A stretch of 64,000 nt of DNA from Scleromatobacter sp038243995 (lineage in GTDB: Bacteria > Pseudomonadota > Gammaproteobacteria > Burkholderiales > Burkholderiaceae_C): positions 124,001 to 188,000 of the forward strand of contig JBBRTV010000001.1 in assembly GCA_038243995.1 (NCBI GenBank). The letters are read 5' to 3'. Each line of letters starts with the position of its first letter. Position 1 is the first letter of the stretch. Below the pieces are notes generated by a model that saw nothing but the letters and a program-made list of their open reading frames with translations, did not search any database and was not told where the DNA came from. The position numbers were made by a program, and so were the translations under genes. Below, one piece after another: positions 62,518 to 64,000 of this stretch.

Positions 62518-63500
62518 GCTGGACCGAACGTCAGCGCCGCATGCTGGGCGCGATGGGCGTGCGCCTCTGGTCGCCGGCGCCTGCCGCCCTGCAGGCCGCG
62601 AACAGCGCCGATGCCGATCCCGCCGCGGCGACGCCGGCAGCGTCCCCGGCGCTGCCAGCCGCCGCGCCGCGGCATGCCGCGACGGTGGCCGCCGCGGCCG
62701 TCGCCGGGTTCGCGGCCGGGCGTCCGACCGAGGCGATCGCCGCAGCCGCTCGTGCGGCGGCGGCCGCGCCCCGGGGGTCCGCGCCCGTTGCGGGCGGGTC
62801 GGCGCGCGCGCCCGGCGCGGCCGCCCCGGCAGGCGTGCCCGAGTTGTCAGATGCCGCGCTCGATGAACGCGCGGCCGCCATCGCCACGCTGGCCTGGGCG
62901 CCGCTGAAGGAGGCGGTCGCCGGCTGCACCGCCTGCGAGTTGTGCGGCAGCCGGCGGCAGGCGGTGTTCGGCGTCGGGCACGCGCATGCCCATTGGATGA
63001 TCGTCGGCGAGGCGCCAGGAGAGCAGGAGGATCTCGCCGGGGAGCCCTTCGTCGGCGCGGCCGGCCAGTTGCTCGACCAGATGCTGCGCGCGGTCGGCCA
63101 GTCGCGGCGCGCCCCCGGGATGGCGGACGCCTGCGACGACGAGGCGGGCGATCCGGCGCACCGGGTCTTCATCGCCAACACGCTGAAATGCCGCCCGCCG
63201 CGCAACCGCAATCCGGAGCCGGTGGAGCTCGCGCGCTGCGAACCCTTCCTGCGGCGCCAGGTGGCGCTGGTGCAGCCCAGGCTCATCCTGGCCCTCGGCC
63301 GTTTCGCCGTGAAGACGTTGCTGAAGTCCGACGAGGCGATCGGCAAGCTGCGCGGCCGGGTGCACCGCTACGAGGGCATCCCGGTCATCGTGAGCTACCA
63401 CCCGGCCTACCTGCTGCGCAATCTGCCGGACAAGGCGAAGGCCTGGGAAGACCTGTGCCTCGCGACGAGCACGCTGGCGGCGGCGAAGACGGGCGCCTGA
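62514..63500 (+). CDS. Uracil-DNA glycosylase family 4, with an Ala-rich N-terminal extension
   Basis: The 328-residue protein carries a family-4 UDG core in its C-terminal 200 residues: CTACELCGSRRQAVFGVG, the GEAPGEQEDLAGEPFVGAAGQLLD active-site motif, NTLKCRPPRNRNPEPVEL with [4Fe-4S] cysteines, and SYHPAYLLRN. It removes uracil from DNA. Residues 20-115 are a long Ala/Pro linker of low complexity that family members usually lack or have only in part. It overlaps rimI by four bases. Confidence 0.92.
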   Translation: MSWTERQRRMLGAMGVRLWSPAPAALQAANSADADPAAATPAASPALPAAAPRHAATVAAAAVAGFAAGRPTEAIAAAARAAAAAPRGSAPVAGGSARAPGAAAPAGVPELSDAALDERAAAIATLAWAPLKEAVAGCTACELCGSRRQAVFGVGHAHAHWMIVGEAPGEQEDLAGEPFVGAAGQLLDQMLRAVGQSRRAPGMADACDDEAGDPAHRVFIANTLKCRPPRNRNPEPVELARCEPFLRRQVALVQPRLILALGRFAVKTLLKSDEAIGKLRGRVHRYEGIPVIVSYHPAYLLRNLPDKAKAWEDLCLATSTLAAAKTGA

Positions 63501-63567
63501 ACCCCACGCGTCACCGGGAATCCGGCGCGCCGGCGCAGGGCGATGGAGGCGCGGTCAGCGCACCGCG

Positions 63568-64000
63568 CTACGCTTCCAGGGACTCGCCGTGCGCCCGCAG
63601 ATCGTCGAGGAAGCGTTCCGCGAGTCGCGCGTGGGTATCCACCTGGCCCGAAATCTTGATTGGCAGCTTGTCCAGCCTGATTCCGGGCAACTCAGGCGTC
63701 TCGCCGAGGAACGCGGCGACGGCTTCGAGGGTGCGGATCGGGCGGGCGTCGAGCTCGGCATAGTCGACGTTGAACACGCGTGCCGGCGGGATGCGTGCCA
63801 GCGCGGATTCGAGGGCGAGGTTCTCGGCCCGGTTTCGCGCGAGCAAGGCGTGCAGGGCCTTGAAGTCGTAGTGGGTGGTCGCGAAGCGCGCGCGCTCGGC
63901 CGTGCTCATCGCTCCGCGCACGTGCCACTGGTCGGCGCCACGCGCCACGAAGCGGGAAACGGCCGTTTCGAGCAGGGGGCGGCGCAGCGCCACGACGCGC
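63568..64000 (-). CDS. Sulfotransferase (Stf0-like), C-terminal part cut by the window edge
   Basis: The open frame runs from the right edge to a TGA at 63570-63568 and gives the C-terminal 143 residues. It starts RVVALRRPLLETAVSRFVARGADQWHV and continues NVDYAELDARPIRTLEAVAAFLGE. The R-x-D/P-L-x-x-A-V-S-x-x-A pattern and the C-terminal L-x-x-x-x-x-F-L-G element fit PAPS-dependent sulfotransferases of the Stf0 type. The PAPS-binding N-terminus lies outside. The substrate is unknown. Confidence 0.7.
   Translation of the reverse strand, partial: RVVALRRPLLETAVSRFVARGADQWHVRGAMSTAERARFATTHYDFKALHALLARNRAENLALESALARIPPARVFNVDYAELDARPIRTLEAVAAFLGETPELPGIRLDKLPIKISGQVDTHARLAERFLDDLRAHGESLEA

Overview
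The window is about 64 kb of high-GC DNA. Sampled housekeeping stretches are around 70% G+C, with strong C/G third-position bias. It looks like a chromosome of a Burkholderiales-type betaproteobacterium. The main reasons are the block pgk-pyk-fba-purC-purE-purK-sua5, the cluster smg(DUF494)-dprA-LysM-def-fmt, a large DUF1631 protein after yajC-secD-secF, and the frequent TAAAAT hexamers near starts. The genus cannot be named from the sequence alone. I saw no rRNA, tRNA, CRISPR array, intact insertion sequence or replication origin.

Layout. 0-7.7 kb: the 3' end of an outer-membrane efflux factor, a luciferase-like flavin oxidoreductase, then a minus-strand intermembrane lipid-transport locus (pqiA C-half, pqiB, pqiC, pqiA N-half) and an OmpA-domain lipoprotein. 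7.7-12.7 kb: an accessory and scar zone. It holds a two-gene AAA-ATPase + DUF4276 module of clearly lower GC, a non-coding stretch of unclear origin, an alpha-ketoglutarate-permease-like MFS gene broken by one in-frame stop, a tiny DUF3309 gene, and a deletion scar joining the start of a response regulator to the end of a TonB-dependent receptor. 12.7-28.4 kb: a hybrid histidine kinase, a UvrA2-type excinuclease, a short secreted-peptide gene with an apparent frameshift, a radical-SAM RlmN paralog, a GH16 glycosidase, arfB, a small secreted protein, a soluble histidine kinase preceded by a G10 tract, aconitase A, a pirin and MtfA.

28.7-44.4 kb: the Sec accessory operon yajC-secD-secF, the DUF1631 protein with a glycine-rich insert, smg, dprA, a LysM protein, def-fmt, a Lys/Asp-rich lipoprotein, azlC-azlD, pgk and pyk, closed by a strong bidirectional terminator. 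44.4-64 kb: a winged-helix/ATPase/STAS-like regulator, a TPR protein with an OGT-like C-terminus, fba, purC, a TPR-like protein, a CnoX-type thioredoxin, purE-purK-sua5, two SGNH-type lipoproteins (one without the usual nucleophile), an OmpW porin, dacB, the tsaB-rimI-udg operon, and a sulfotransferase cut by the window edge.

How the parts fit. Most genes are core metabolism (lower glycolysis, purine synthesis, TCA), translation quality (def, fmt, arfB, tsaB, sua5, rimI, RlmN-like) and envelope biogenesis (pqi, Sec, dacB, OmpW). The best candidate for something new is the low-GC ATPase + TOPRIM-like pair at 8005-9785. Its architecture resembles OLD/PARIS/AbiL-type anti-phage systems, and it sits beside several decayed genes, which suggests a chromosomal site of repeated gain and loss.
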